Shown here: piece after piece, positions 52,297 to 60,900 of the stretch
Layout: each line of letters starts with the position of its first letter
How positions within the stretch are numbered: the stretch's first letter is position 1
Assembly: GCA_032358255.1 (NCBI GenBank)
Contig: JAULBX010006664.1
Span: forward strand, 186,001-250,000
Direction: 5' to 3'
DNA length: 64,000 nucleotides
Origin: Heterotrichella gracilis
Taxonomy: Eukaryota > Sar > Xanthophyceae > Tribonematales > Xanthonemataceae
Program-made: the position numbers and the translations under genes
The notes under the pieces: generated by a model
The model's database searches: none
What the model saw: only the letters and a program-made list of their open reading frames with translations
What the model was told of the DNA's origin: nothing

Positions 52297-53936
52297 TGAG
52301 CAGATTTAAAATAATTCAAAATCGTGGATCTTTGTCATCACAAGAGATCCTGAAACAAATGAATTTTAATAATTTTATTTCAGGATATACACCTGCAACA
52401 AATATTTTTCTTTCGGTTAAGTCGATCGTTATTCTTAGTGCTGGCGTAATTTCTGCAATTATTGTTGCGGTTGTTTTAATGCAGTCTCAACAAAAACAAA
52501 CTTCGTTAACGGAACAATTTGTAGCACCACCTTTGCCTCAGCTCAACATCACACCGTCTAATTTATTGATAAGCGGAACGGCAGATACTGTAATTAATTA
52601 CCCAAGTGGAACCAAAGTTTACATTCCAGCTTATACCTTTGTTCATAGTGATAATAGCCCCGCTACCGGTCCATTCAGACTTAGCTTTCGTGAGTTTCAT
52701 GATCAGGTTGATCAAATGCTAAGCGGCATACCCATGGTTTATGACTCTGCTGAAATAAAAATGCAATTTGAATCGGCCGGTATGTTTGAAATTATGGCTT
52801 ATGAAAATGACAAACCTGTTTTTATTAAAGAAGGTAAAGGTTTGTTTGTTGACATGCCAACTCAAAACACGGATAATAATTTTAATGTGTATTACCTCGA
52901 TACCATTCAAAAAAAATGGATCTACGATAAAGATAACAGTGAGAACAATATTTTACTCATAGCAGGTATTGATACATTGCTTCATCAGAAATTTAATACC
53001 GGGTTTGGATCGTTGGTTATCCCCGAGAGAGCTGATCCTTTGATGGATAATTTGGTGATCGATTTTGATAAGGAAGAATTTCCTGAACTTGCACTTTTTG
53101 ATAATGTAAAATTTCAATTTAGTGAAAAGAAAAATAAATACAACAAAGAAGGTTCAAACAAAACCTGGGATGATGTAAAAATTACGAGGCAGGATAAAAG
53201 GCATTACCTAGTTACCTTTGTAAAAGGTAAATTCAAACAAAGCTTTGTAACAATTCCTGTTCTCGATAAAAAAGATTTTGAGAAAGCTTTTGCAGATTAT
53301 GATAAAGTAAGAGTAGTACGCATTGCTAAATTTAGAAACGTGAATGATTCGCTAAACAACCTTAGGAATCGATATGATGCCCAGCAAATGCGAAACTCCT
53401 TGAGTTGTAATCAACGTATAAATGATCTCATACATAAAGGAAATTTCGAGGAAGTGCTTAATAATTACATAGATATAGAAAGTTTAGTTTTAATGTCAAA
53501 ACAAAAGGGATTAAATCGAACGATCTTTTTAAGAAAATTCGGTATCGCAAATTATGATCGTCCCTTTGGATATGCTAACATATTTTCTGATGTAGTGAGG
53601 AGTAAAAATCCAGAAAAAAAGGAAGCATTGCCAAAAGCACATTATTATAACGAGAAAAATAATGGAGAGCTTGAGGTTGAAAAAGCCTACCTGATAAAAA
53701 GAAGTTTTAATGGTACATACGCACTAAGCAAGAAAAGTATTTCCGAATTTCCTATTCATGAAGCTAAAGGATCTGATATATTGGTTGTAGTTACAACTAA
53801 AAAAGAAATGCTGTTTATTAAAGATAAAGAGTTTAAAGCAACCAACTTTTCAGGAACGGATGTTGCATTCAAAATGCATTCAATATCGTTAAACGCAAAA
53901 ACTTCAGAAGAAATAAAAAAATATCTCAATTTGTAA
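52296..53936 (+). CDS. Single-pass membrane protein coupled to the ECF sigma factor
   Basis: 546 residues. A short cytoplasmic N-terminus of about 40 residues, one transmembrane helix (about 43-63; SIVILSAGVISAIIVAVVLMQ), then a large extracytoplasmic part. Near 100-190 it shows GTKVYIPAYTFVH, LSFREFHDQVDQMLSGIPMVYDS and FESAGMFEIMA, a pattern I recognise as a recurring but unnamed Bacteroidota module. With its start inside the sigma-factor stop it is the best candidate regulator (anti-sigma or sensor), though no known anti-sigma fold is visible in the N-terminus. Confidence 0.8.
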   Translation: MSRFKIIQNRGSLSSQEILKQMNFNNFISGYTPATNIFLSVKSIVILSAGVISAIIVAVVLMQSQQKQTSLTEQFVAPPLPQLNITPSNLLISGTADTVINYPSGTKVYIPAYTFVHSDNSPATGPFRLSFREFHDQVDQMLSGIPMVYDSAEIKMQFESAGMFEIMAYENDKPVFIKEGKGLFVDMPTQNTDNNFNVYYLDTIQKKWIYDKDNSENNILLIAGIDTLLHQKFNTGFGSLVIPERADPLMDNLVIDFDKEEFPELALFDNVKFQFSEKKNKYNKEGSNKTWDDVKITRQDKRHYLVTFVKGKFKQSFVTIPVLDKKDFEKAFADYDKVRVVRIAKFRNVNDSLNNLRNRYDAQQMRNSLSCNQRINDLIHKGNFEEVLNNYIDIESLVLMSKQKGLNRTIFLRKFGIANYDRPFGYANIFSDVVRSKNPEKKEALPKAHYYNEKNNGELEVEKAYLIKRSFNGTYALSKKSISEFPIHEAKGSDILVVVTTKKEMLFIKDKEFKATNFSGTDVAFKMHSISLNAKTSEEIKKYLNL

Positions 53937-53951
53937 AGGTAAATTTAGGGT

Positions 53952-54689
53952 ATGAAACTCTGGTTCATTGTTCTTTTCTTTTCTTTTTATTTGTGTTCGG
54001 CACAAGTAAGAACCGGCAATACCATTGTTTATAAGGTAAGAGCGCCTTTAGCCAAGTGCGAGATCATTAGCAAAGACCCCTATTTCTTATTAGAAAAAGA
54101 TAGTTATGTAACGCTCAAAATTACGGGAAAAAACCCTAAAACAGATCTTAAGGTAGCCGGGGCGAAAATATTGTCAGAAAAAAATGGTGTTTATAAATTA
54201 AGGATGCTTCAAACCGGCAACGCTATTTTAAGTGTGTTTCAGGATCTGCATGGTAAATCAGTATTAATTGCAATTAAAAAAGTGGAGATAAAACCTCCTT
54301 TGATCTATTTTTGTGGCATTGCTTTAGATTCTTCTTCCAAAATGTTAAGGCTCGGTAAATGTCATGTTTGGGCTTATTCAGAATTTTATAAAACAAAATT
54401 GCCTATAAATAATTTTTCGATGCTGTTTTATGAAGATCGTATTGTGACTAGAAAAAACAGGAAACCTGTTGCCGATACATTAATGTCAGATACTTGCAAA
54501 TTAAGCAAACCTATGCTTGCGCGGGTTAAAAGTTTTCAACCAAACTATAACCGCATTTTCTTTTACAATGTTTATTGCCAGTTGCCCGATGGTACCAAAC
54601 GTTTACTTGAACCCTTTGAACTTTTTGGCACGAACGATACAATTGTTAGCAGTAATACCGCAATTTTTACGATAAAGAAGAAGACTTAA
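53952..54689 (+). CDS. Secreted protein, possibly GldM C-terminal-like
   Basis: 245 residues with a signal peptide (MKLWFIVLFFSFYLCSAQ). The first half (NTIVYKVRAPLAKCEIISK...NPKTDLKVAGAKILSEKNGVYKLRMLQTGNAILSVFQD) resembles the beta-sandwich repeats at the C-terminus of GldM, the T9SS core periplasmic component, but without its membrane helix. This is a weak match by pattern. Third gene of the sigma-factor operon, 15 bp after the membrane protein. Alternative: an unrelated Ig-like protein. Confidence 0.65.
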   Translation: MKLWFIVLFFSFYLCSAQVRTGNTIVYKVRAPLAKCEIISKDPYFLLEKDSYVTLKITGKNPKTDLKVAGAKILSEKNGVYKLRMLQTGNAILSVFQDLHGKSVLIAIKKVEIKPPLIYFCGIALDSSSKMLRLGKCHVWAYSEFYKTKLPINNFSMLFYEDRIVTRKNRKPVADTLMSDTCKLSKPMLARVKSFQPNYNRIFFYNVYCQLPDGTKRLLEPFELFGTNDTIVSSNTAIFTIKKKT

Positions 54690-55232
54690 TTAGTTTTTCT
54701 TTACAGGTAATTTGTAACCAATTGTTTTTCTTGGTTTTTGAACTTCTCTTTTTTCAAGCAGTTCATCTAAGTATCTAAATACAATTTCAATATTTTTAGA
54801 ATTGTTATCTGTCTTTTTGCGTATTTCTTCAATGGCTAGGCGGAGCTCGGTGTTATCAAGAAGCATCTGCCTGATTTTTGTAAATACTCTTATGATTTGA
54901 ATATTTACTGCAATAGCTTGTTGACTATTTAAAACGCTTGAAAGCATTGCAATTCCTTGTTCCGTAAACACAATTGGTAAATAGCGCGAACCTCCCCAAC
55001 TTGAGGTGCCAATTTGGCTCCTCAAGTTTCCCACTTCTTGTTGAGTCAATTCAAACATAAAATCCTCAGGAAATCGTTCTATATTTCTTTTTACTTGCCT
55101 TTTTAATTGCTTTGTTTCTACTTTATAAAGTTCGGCTAAATCTGCATCCAGCATTACTTTATGATTTCTGATGTAATAAATCTTGTTCATGACTAAATCA
55201 TCAGATATTTTAATTAATTCTTTATTGGCTTT
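54690..55232 (-). CDS. ORF6N-domain DNA-binding-type protein
   Basis: 180 residues from ATG 55232 (MKANKELIKISDDLVMNKIYYIR); the frame reaches 55265 but the upstream codons lie next to a palindrome. The ORF6N domain (about 15-110) shows HKVMLDADLAELYKVETKQLKRQVKRN, NLRSQIGTSSWGG and FTEQGIAMLSSVLNSQQAI. The C-terminus (about 115-180) is a coiled coil plus basic tail. The conserved motif is encoded by a 31-bp near-palindrome (54998-55028), and a 44-bp palindrome lies upstream. ORF6N proteins occur in phages and chromosomes; no phage genes are adjacent. Confidence 0.88.
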   Translation of the reverse strand, partial: KANKELIKISDDLVMNKIYYIRNHKVMLDADLAELYKVETKQLKRQVKRNIERFPEDFMFELTQQEVGNLRSQIGTSSWGGSRYLPIVFTEQGIAMLSSVLNSQQAIAVNIQIIRVFTKIRQMLLDNTELRLAIEEIRKKTDNNSKNIEIVFRYLDELLEKREVQKPRKTIGYKLPVKKN

Positions 55233-55257
55233 CATAATATAATTGGGTTTCAGAGTT

Positions 55258-55301
55258 GGTCGCAAATTGCGATCGCCTTTTTGAGATCACAATTTGCGAC
55301 C
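55258..55301. promoter_or_regulatory. 44-bp palindrome in the leader of the ORF6N gene
   Basis: Arms GGTCGCAAATTGCGATC (55258-55274) and GATCACAATTTGCGACC (55285-55301) pair over 17 bp with one mismatch around a 10-nt loop. It lies 25 bp upstream of the ATG at 55232. The right arm and flank also read LRSQFATSN on the plus strand, the ORF6N motif. Confidence 0.65.
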
Positions 55302-55364
55302 TCAAACTATTTAATTATTGAAATCAGGCCGAGTTAGAACAACCCAGCAAAAAAAGAGTGCTAA

Positions 55365-56432
55365 TTAAAACAAACTTAACTGCACATCGTTTGCTTTGTA
55401 ATTAAAACTATTGCAGTTAAATTCAAATCCGGATGGTTTAATAAAACGTTCTTTAGAGAGTTTAAATAATTGACGAATGGATTCAGCTATTTTACCTTCG
55501 CCACGCATGCGCACACCTTTACGGCTATCACTTACTTTGCCGCCATGGCATTCGCAGATCTGGTTCCAAACCTTGTCGGCTCTGTCGGGAAAATTTTTAA
55601 TTAACCAGTCTTTAAAGATCTGTTCAATAGCGCCATTTAATCTTACTACTGTCATGCCCGCGGTTGATGCGCCTGCGTTACCGGCTAATTCCATTATATC
55701 CGGAATTTCATGATTATTAATTCCCGGAATAATTGGGGCTACCATTATGCCGCAGGGAATATCGCTTTTTGCAAGCGTCTCTACAGTATTTATTCTGCTT
55801 TTATAAGAGGCAGTTCTTGGCTCTAACAGCTGACGAACTTTTTCGTCAGTACCCGTAATAGAAACCATTACGTGTACTAAGTTATGTTTCGCCAGTTCTG
55901 TTAGAATATCAAGATCTCTAGTTATTAGTGCATTTTTGGTTATAATACCAACAGGGTGTTTATATTTTAAACATACCTGTAAAATTTTTCGCGTTATTTC
56001 CAGCTGACGCTCCAGCGGCTGATAACAATCTGTATTGCCCGATAACATGATAGGAGCAGGCTTCCATTTTTTGTTACTGAATGTTTTTTCCAGCAATTCA
56101 ACAGCATTTTTTTTGACAATTATTTTTCTTTCAAAATCCAGTCCGGCACTATAACCCCAATATTCATGCGTATTACGCGCGTAACAATAGATACAGCCAT
56201 GCTCACAACCCTGATACGGATTTAACGAGTATTCACCTCCAACATCTTCGCTCTCAACTTTGTTAATGATCGTTTTGGGATAAGTATATATGATCTCGGT
56301 CTTTTCTTTTTGAAGAAACTCTTCATCCAATCCTTCCAAATGTTCTTGCGCATATTGTTGTTTGTTATATTTATTATTCGGGTTTACCTGAGCTCCGCGG
56401 CCTTTAAAGTAACTGGTTATTGGCGTTTCCAT
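55365..56432 (-). CDS. PA0069-family radical SAM protein
   Basis: 355 residues. The iron-sulfur motif GCEHGCIYCYAR (Cys76, Cys80, Cys83) is a CxxxCxxC cluster of radical SAM enzymes. Later GNTDCYQPLE, KNALITRDLDIL and the C-terminal region (GMTVVRLNGAIEQIFKDWL, DSRKGVRMRGEGKIAESI) match the PA0069-like family, which is related to spore photoproduct lyase but of unproven reaction. It is probably an independent transcript. A 124-bp gap separates it from the divergent secreted-protein gene. Confidence 0.9.
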   Translation of the reverse strand: METPITSYFKGRGAQVNPNNKYNKQQYAQEHLEGLDEEFLQKEKTEIIYTYPKTIINKVESEDVGGEYSLNPYQGCEHGCIYCYARNTHEYWGYSAGLDFERKIIVKKNAVELLEKTFSNKKWKPAPIMLSGNTDCYQPLERQLEITRKILQVCLKYKHPVGIITKNALITRDLDILTELAKHNLVHVMVSITGTDEKVRQLLEPRTASYKSRINTVETLAKSDIPCGIMVAPIIPGINNHEIPDIMELAGNAGASTAGMTVVRLNGAIEQIFKDWLIKNFPDRADKVWNQICECHGGKVSDSRKGVRMRGEGKIAESIRQLFKLSKERFIKPSGFEFNCNSFNYKANDVQLSLF

Positions 56433-56502
56433 GTTTTTGCTTAAAGTAAAGGTAGCCCATATTATAGCAATGTAATGCTACAAATTATAGTATTCTTAAA
56501 AT

Positions 56503-56534
56503 TTGATAAATGCCCTATGGAATTGTTACCTTTA
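56503..56534 (+). promoter_or_regulatory. Candidate promoter of the secreted-protein gene
   Basis: TTG (56503-56505), 21-bp spacer, TACCTTTA (56527-56534; consensus TAnnTTTG with a final A), 22 nt before the ATG at 56557. The TTG was a possible start codon of the longer frame but fits better as the -33 box. Confidence 0.5.
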
Positions 56535-56556
56535 TTGCATCCAAATACAAAAGCCT

Positions 56557-57072
56557 ATGATAAAGATCGCCAGAATATTTATTTTAATTTTTGCTTCCTA
56601 TATAACCATTGCACAAACAAAACAAAACTTTACCGTTAGCGGTAAAGTAAGGCATAGTTTTGCGTATTGTGGCGGCGCAGAACCCTCAGAAGAAATGATG
56701 GCTGAGTTTACAAAACTAAAACCCTATGCAGGCAAAACCTTTTACATACGTAAAGGGAAAACAAATAACGTAAAAGCAAAGGTTATTTTAAGTTTTGAGG
56801 CAGATACTGCGGGTCATTTTTCTTTTCAGTTGCCTCCGGGTGTTTATTCTATTATTCAGGAACCGCAAGTAAAAAAGCTAAACATTAAATTTTATAAAAA
56901 ACAAAATATTACAGCAGACGAAAATTGCTTAAAAACCTGGTGGGAAAAACCCTACTATATTTTAGAGGTTAAAGACAAAAATATAAATGGGCTGGATTTT
57001 AAATTCCATCATCCATGTTTTATATCAGATGATATTCCTTGTCTGCAGTATAACGGACCAATGCCACCGTAA
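56557..57072 (+). CDS. Secreted protein with carboxypeptidase-regulatory-like fold
   Basis: 171 residues from ATG 56557 (MIKIARIFILIFASYITIAQ), which gives a clean signal peptide; the longer frame to TTG 56503 overlaps a promoter. The mature part (TKQNFTVSGKVRHSFAYCGGAEPSEEMMAEF...GHFSFQLPPGVYSIIQEPQ) looks like a carboxypeptidase-regulatory beta-sandwich. Cys residues at several positions may form disulfides. Function unknown. It converges on the pentapeptide gene. Confidence 0.75.
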   Translation: MIKIARIFILIFASYITIAQTKQNFTVSGKVRHSFAYCGGAEPSEEMMAEFTKLKPYAGKTFYIRKGKTNNVKAKVILSFEADTAGHFSFQLPPGVYSIIQEPQVKKLNIKFYKKQNITADENCLKTWWEKPYYILEVKDKNINGLDFKFHHPCFISDDIPCLQYNGPMPP

Positions 57073-57074
57073 TA

Positions 57075-57638
57075 TTATTCAATTATAATATCGTGCCTGT
57101 ACAATAGGTTGGGCAGGTCTTGTATCAAAAATTTTGCTTTTTTAATATTATTCAACTCTGGATCTATTAAAAAATTCTTACAGGTGGTAAGATCTACTGT
57201 GCTAAGGTTTGTAGTATCGAAAAGAGATTCAAGGAAGTCGCAATTGCTAAAAGTTGTTTTGGAAAGATCTGCCTGCGTAAAATTAGCAGCGTGAATCTTA
57301 CAGTTATTAAATGAACTTTTATTTAATTTCTTTCTATCGAATGTAGCGTAATCTAAAATACAATTCTCAAAATGTAATTCTAATGCAAAATCAATGGCGC
57401 CTGCAAAATTAAGTCCTAATAATTTGCAATCATAAAACGAAACATTTTGTAAACGACTGTTCATTGTTTTTAAATTACTCAGGTCGCAATTTCTAAAGTC
57501 ACAATCCATAAAACTTAGGTTTGATAGATCAGAAAAAACACAATTTATAAATTCACAGTTATCAAAGCGATCCCTTTCTTCTTTTAAAGATGAGAAGTCG
57601 ATGTTCTTTAATTGTTCTTTTTGTTTTAGTTTACTCAT
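57075..57638 (-). CDS. Pentapeptide-repeat protein
   Basis: 187 residues. Repeats of the A(D/N)LxX type cover about 15-150 (FDNCEFINCVFSDLSNLSFMDCDFRNCDLSNLKT...AANFTQADLSKTTFSNCDFLES), forming a right-handed quadrilateral beta-helix. It resembles the Qnr/MfpA-like group in repeat style, but length and C-terminus differ and no gyrase-binding loop can be assigned. Cytoplasmic by absence of a signal. It lies 12 bp downstream of the DUF1801 gene, so the three genes to 58600 may form one operon. Confidence 0.88.
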   Translation of the reverse strand: MSKLKQKEQLKNIDFSSLKEERDRFDNCEFINCVFSDLSNLSFMDCDFRNCDLSNLKTMNSRLQNVSFYDCKLLGLNFAGAIDFALELHFENCILDYATFDRKKLNKSSFNNCKIHAANFTQADLSKTTFSNCDFLESLFDTTNLSTVDLTTCKNFLIDPELNNIKKAKFLIQDLPNLLYRHDIIIE

Positions 57639-57650
57639 ATAATAAAAGAG

Positions 57651-58271
57651 CTACTTTACATATTTCCAATTTTTGATCTTACCTTCGCTCATCCACTCAA
57701 CTGCAGTTGCCAGCCTGCTCAGACGAGTTGCCTCGGCTTTGGCCTCGGTTACCCACAATACATATTCTTTTTTATTGCTATTGCTAAATCCTTCAAATGT
57801 TTTTAAGGCTTTTTTATTTTTAGAAACTGCTTTTATAAAATAATCCGGAATTTCTAATTCTTTTTTTGCAGCGGGAGAATTTGCTTTTGGAAAAAATTTA
57901 ACGCCCTCATCATTTAAACGCATACCCTCTTTAATATATTTTGCAAGTACCGAATCTTTTGGTAGATCTTTTAAAGAAGTAAGTTTACCCATATGTCCCA
58001 TGGCTTCCTCGGTTTTTGCCATAGCCACTAATTTGCCGCCATCTTTCATTAATGGGGCTTTCCAAAAACCAATAACTGCGTGTTGCTTAAAAGAGGCCAT
58101 GCTGCACATCATGCTTCCCTTGTAGTCAAAATGTGGAAAGCTCCATTTCATGGTTTCTTCTACATCCGGACAAGTTTTATGAACCAATTCGCGAAAATGT
58201 TTTAAGATAGGTTTTGCAAAATCGGCCGACTTTGAAATGTAAGTATCAATTCGTTTATCTTTTTTTGCCAT
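57651..58271 (-). CDS. DUF1801 + YdeI/OmdA-type protein
   Basis: 206 residues from ATG 58271; a start 3 codons upstream would overlap the next gene. The N-terminal DUF1801 domain (about 1-115) shows KHFRELVHKTCPDVEETMKWSFPHFDYKGSMMCSMASFKQH; the C-terminal YdeI-type domain (about 135-206) shows YFIKAVSKNKKALKTFEGFSNSNKKEYVLWVTEAKAEATR. Family members were linked to bacteriocin or peptide resistance in a few hosts, but the reaction is unknown. Cytoplasmic. Tightly packed between two small genes. Confidence 0.88.
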   Translation of the reverse strand: MAKKDKRIDTYISKSADFAKPILKHFRELVHKTCPDVEETMKWSFPHFDYKGSMMCSMASFKQHAVIGFWKAPLMKDGGKLVAMAKTEEAMGHMGKLTSLKDLPKDSVLAKYIKEGMRLNDEGVKFFPKANSPAAKKELEIPDYFIKAVSKNKKALKTFEGFSNSNKKEYVLWVTEAKAEATRLSRLATAVEWMSEGKIKNWKYVK

Positions 58272-58276
58272 AAAAA

Positions 58277-58600
58277 TCAATATTTAGATTTTAAACTTTC
58301 TAAAGTTAATTCGTATTTTTTAAGGTCTTCTGGGCTAACATTAATTGCCGGAACAGTATGATCAGTATTATTTTCCATAATTGGCGTGATGTTAACCGAC
58401 ACGCGATAATAAATGGTCTTCATATTTGGATACGATTTAGAAATATTGGCCAAAGCCTTTTCAACAACATCGGGTAAGTGAATGATATCAGTTGCATTGA
58501 TTGCAATAACCTGTTCTTCGGTTGTAGAATTATTCTTATCAATTACATTTAAAATATCGAATTTTATTTTTTTGCCGTCAATTATTATCTCTTTTTCCAT
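58277..58600 (-). CDS. Hypothetical protein
   Basis: 107 residues, no signal or helix (MEKEIIIDGKKIKFDILNVIDKNNSTTEEQVIAINATDIIHLPDVVEKAL...ESLKSKY). It is acidic with a predicted alpha/beta pattern and an IIHLPDVVEKALANISKSYPN segment. Family unknown. Cytoplasmic. The stop is 5 bp before the start of the DUF1801 gene, indicating co-transcription. A short TTTAAC/GTTAAA palindrome is 15 bp upstream of the start. Confidence 0.6.
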   Translation of the reverse strand: MEKEIIIDGKKIKFDILNVIDKNNSTTEEQVIAINATDIIHLPDVVEKALANISKSYPNMKTIYYRVSVNITPIMENNTDHTVPAINVSPEDLKKYELTLESLKSKY

Positions 58601-58701
58601 ACACGCTTTTATAAGTTTAACTAAGTTAAATTATTTTATTAAGTTAAACAATAAATAACGGAATTTGTTTTGATGCAAGAAAAATTACAATAAAGAATAA
58701 T

Positions 58702-59835
58702 TTATTCCTTTAATAATTTGATCAATTTTGTTGTTTTATCTGTAGTAATATTTACAAAGTACAATCCGTTTGGTTGATCAGTAAGGTCAAAATTATCAGC
58801 GGTTGTTCTTAAAACTTCTTTGCCAAACAGATTATAAACCTTAACCGTGGCGTTCTCTGCGGACTGAATGGATGTTTTGCCATTTGTTGGGTTTGGGAAG
58901 AGGCTAAAATTGTTATCAATTTCATTTTTATGAATACCGGTTGTGCCTGTTCTATATCTCAAATAAATTTTATGAAGGTTGCCATCTTTTCGGTGATAAT
59001 ACATTTTTGTTTTATCGGTTGATAAGGTTGGCGCTTCAGGCGCAATATTTGGCGCACCAATTAGTAATGTGCCTACACTAAATGGTGAAACTGTATTTGT
59101 TCTTGTAGCAACCATAATTTCCGTTTGTGTACTATTCTTTAATAAGCGTGTGTAATATAATTCTAATCCGTCTTTTGTTATGGCAGGGGCATAAACAATA
59201 TAAGCTGCCGTATCGTTTACATTTGCCATTAAAATATTTGTATTTGAATCTTTATTAAAAGTTGAATCATTTACTTTGTTGGCCAAACCCAATGACGCCT
59301 TGCAGGGCAATCCATTGGCGCAACCATTAAATTGTGCATTGCAATAGATAAGCTGATCACCCTGAAAATTTATGCCCGCATCCATAACTAACCAACCAGG
59401 TAGTGGAACGTAAAAGTTGCCATGTAATGGACCAAAATTGGTATAACCGCTTGTAAGAAATCGAACACGGTGAAGGTTTTCAAAACTGGTTGAGTAATTT
59501 CGGGTTGAAACCCAATAAAAATTGTTTAAAGTATCAACAGAAGCCACTCCATCTAAACGTGGTGTAACGGTTTGGTTTACTACAGGTACAGGTCCAATAT
59601 AATTAAAAGTAACATCATTTACTTTAGATGCATAATATAAACTGGTAGTAATACCATCATTCAAACTATTAAAAAAAAGTGCGTTGCCATCGGTTGACAA
59701 AAATGGTTCCATGGCATCAAACGTTAAGCCGTTTATTGTTACGGGAACCTCGCTGCCAAAAATAGGCGTCTGTGCATTTAAAGGAATGGTAGCGCTTAAA
59801 CAAAGCGAAAGAATAGAGTAGAGTAGTTTTTTCAT
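58702..59835 (-). CDS. T9SS-secreted PD40-repeat protein
   Basis: 377 residues. Signal peptide MKKLLYSILSLCLSATIPLNAQ, then a WD40-like PD40 beta-propeller region (about 30-295; GNALFFNSLNDGITTSLYYAS, TKDGLELYYTRLLKN, APTLSTDKTKMYYHRKDG) and a T9SS type A sorting domain (about 305-377; FSLFPNPTNGKTSIQ...GLYFVNITTDKTTKLIKLLKE). Likely a surface or released protein. It lies downstream of the triplicate family on the same strand but is separated from it by an AT-rich hairpin. Confidence 0.85.
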   Translation of the reverse strand: MKKLLYSILSLCLSATIPLNAQTPIFGSEVPVTINGLTFDAMEPFLSTDGNALFFNSLNDGITTSLYYASKVNDVTFNYIGPVPVVNQTVTPRLDGVASVDTLNNFYWVSTRNYSTSFENLHRVRFLTSGYTNFGPLHGNFYVPLPGWLVMDAGINFQGDQLIYCNAQFNGCANGLPCKASLGLANKVNDSTFNKDSNTNILMANVNDTAAYIVYAPAITKDGLELYYTRLLKNSTQTEIMVATRTNTVSPFSVGTLLIGAPNIAPEAPTLSTDKTKMYYHRKDGNLHKIYLRYRTGTTGIHKNEIDNNFSLFPNPTNGKTSIQSAENATVKVYNLFGKEVLRTTADNFDLTDQPNGLYFVNITTDKTTKLIKLLKE

Positions 59836-59903
59836 GAGCTTACAGATAAAAGGTTTTACTTTTATACTTATAAGTCGTGTAAGATCGAGAATACCCTATA
59901 AGT

Positions 59904-59937
59904 GTAAAATTGTTATTTAAAAATACAACAATTTTAC
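59904..59937 (-). terminator. AT-rich hairpin after the triplicate family
   Basis: A perfect 11-bp inverted repeat (GTAAAATTGTT / AACAATTTTAC) with a 12-nt loop directly follows the stop at 59940 on the minus strand. It lacks a strong G-C core, so terminator strength is uncertain. Confidence 0.5.
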
Positions 59938-59939
59938 GG

Positions 59940-60899
59940 TTAAAGTTCTTCCTGCAATGTTAAATTCGGAAGTTCAGTCCCGCCCCACTCAACTACAGTA
60001 AAGCCACTGCGTTTAAAGCTTTCGATCTTTTGCTCTTTAATAGGCATATCTTTTGCGTTTGACCATAGCATGTTTACGCGGAACAAATGATCTGGCTTTG
60101 GATCTATTGACATGGTTGCGTATTTGTTGTATTCTTCATTAAACATGAAATGAATAAAATTGGTTTCATTTGCTTGCATAATCGGACACCAATAAGTAAT
60201 AAAATCTTCTGTTTCCTGCGAATTTAGTCCCATTAGTTGTAGCTTACTTTCAAAAAAAGTAATAAGATCTTTTTTATCTACAATAAACCCTTCGTTTAAA
60301 TTTAAAGATTTTTTTTCAAGATTTACTTTTCCGTCCCAAAACAGGTAATGATATTTTTTATCATTCATCTGTATTGTGCCGTCAGGATCGGCAATAAAAC
60401 TCCAACCAGTTTTATACTCAGGATATGTAAATAAAAAATCGCCTTTTAGATCGAGCTTGATAGAAACTTTTTCAGATTGTTTAGAGTAAACATAAATAAC
60501 TGGTTTTTTCATTATAACTGGCTTATCAGAAGATATAAAGCCAATTTCGATTTCGGTACGAAAGCCCGGTTTTATTAAGATGGAATCTGTTGTTATTTCA
60601 TTATGCCCCGAATCATAAAAGAAATTTAGTACATATTTGCCGGGCTTTACTTTAAAGAAAATCTGTCCTTTATCATCTGTTGCCTGTTTTTTATTGTCCT
60701 TATTATAGGAAAACGCAATTTGCTTTTTTGCCAATTTGTTATCGTTGCTAAAAAAGCTAACCACAAAAAGAGCTTCTGTTTTTTTAAGTGTTTTATCTTC
60801 AAACGACTTTGTTACAGAGTAATCAGGCAGGGATTCTTTTCCTTTTGCTATTAAAGATAAGTTAAAGGCTATGAATAAATAAAATATAAGATATTTCAT
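59940..60899 (-). CDS. Secreted protein of a tandem triplicate family, copy 3
   Basis: 319 residues. Signal peptide MKYLIFYLFIAFNLSLIAKG; an N-terminal beta region (about 40-120) with GQIFFKVKPGKYVLNFFYDS; then the family domain (about 125-315): KPVIYVYSKQSEKVSIKLDLKGDFLFTYPEY, KKYHYLFWDG, LNEGFIVDKKDLITFFESKL, EDFITYWCPIM, and IESFKRSGFTVVEWGGTELP. I know this domain as a recurring but unnamed family. It begins 1 bp after the stop of the next upstream copy, so the array is one transcript. Function unknown. Confidence 0.85.
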   Translation of the reverse strand: MKYLIFYLFIAFNLSLIAKGKESLPDYSVTKSFEDKTLKKTEALFVVSFFSNDNKLAKKQIAFSYNKDNKKQATDDKGQIFFKVKPGKYVLNFFYDSGHNEITTDSILIKPGFRTEIEIGFISSDKPVIMKKPVIYVYSKQSEKVSIKLDLKGDFLFTYPEYKTGWSFIADPDGTIQMNDKKYHYLFWDGKVNLEKKSLNLNEGFIVDKKDLITFFESKLQLMGLNSQETEDFITYWCPIMQANETNFIHFMFNEEYNKYATMSIDPKPDHLFRVNMLWSNAKDMPIKEQKIESFKRSGFTVVEWGGTELPNLTLQEEL

Positions 60900-60900
60900 G

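Noticed and set aside
54690-55232. ORF6N gene as evidence of a prophage
   Set aside because: ORF6N proteins are also common as lone chromosomal genes; no phage structural, integrase or lysis genes are nearby.
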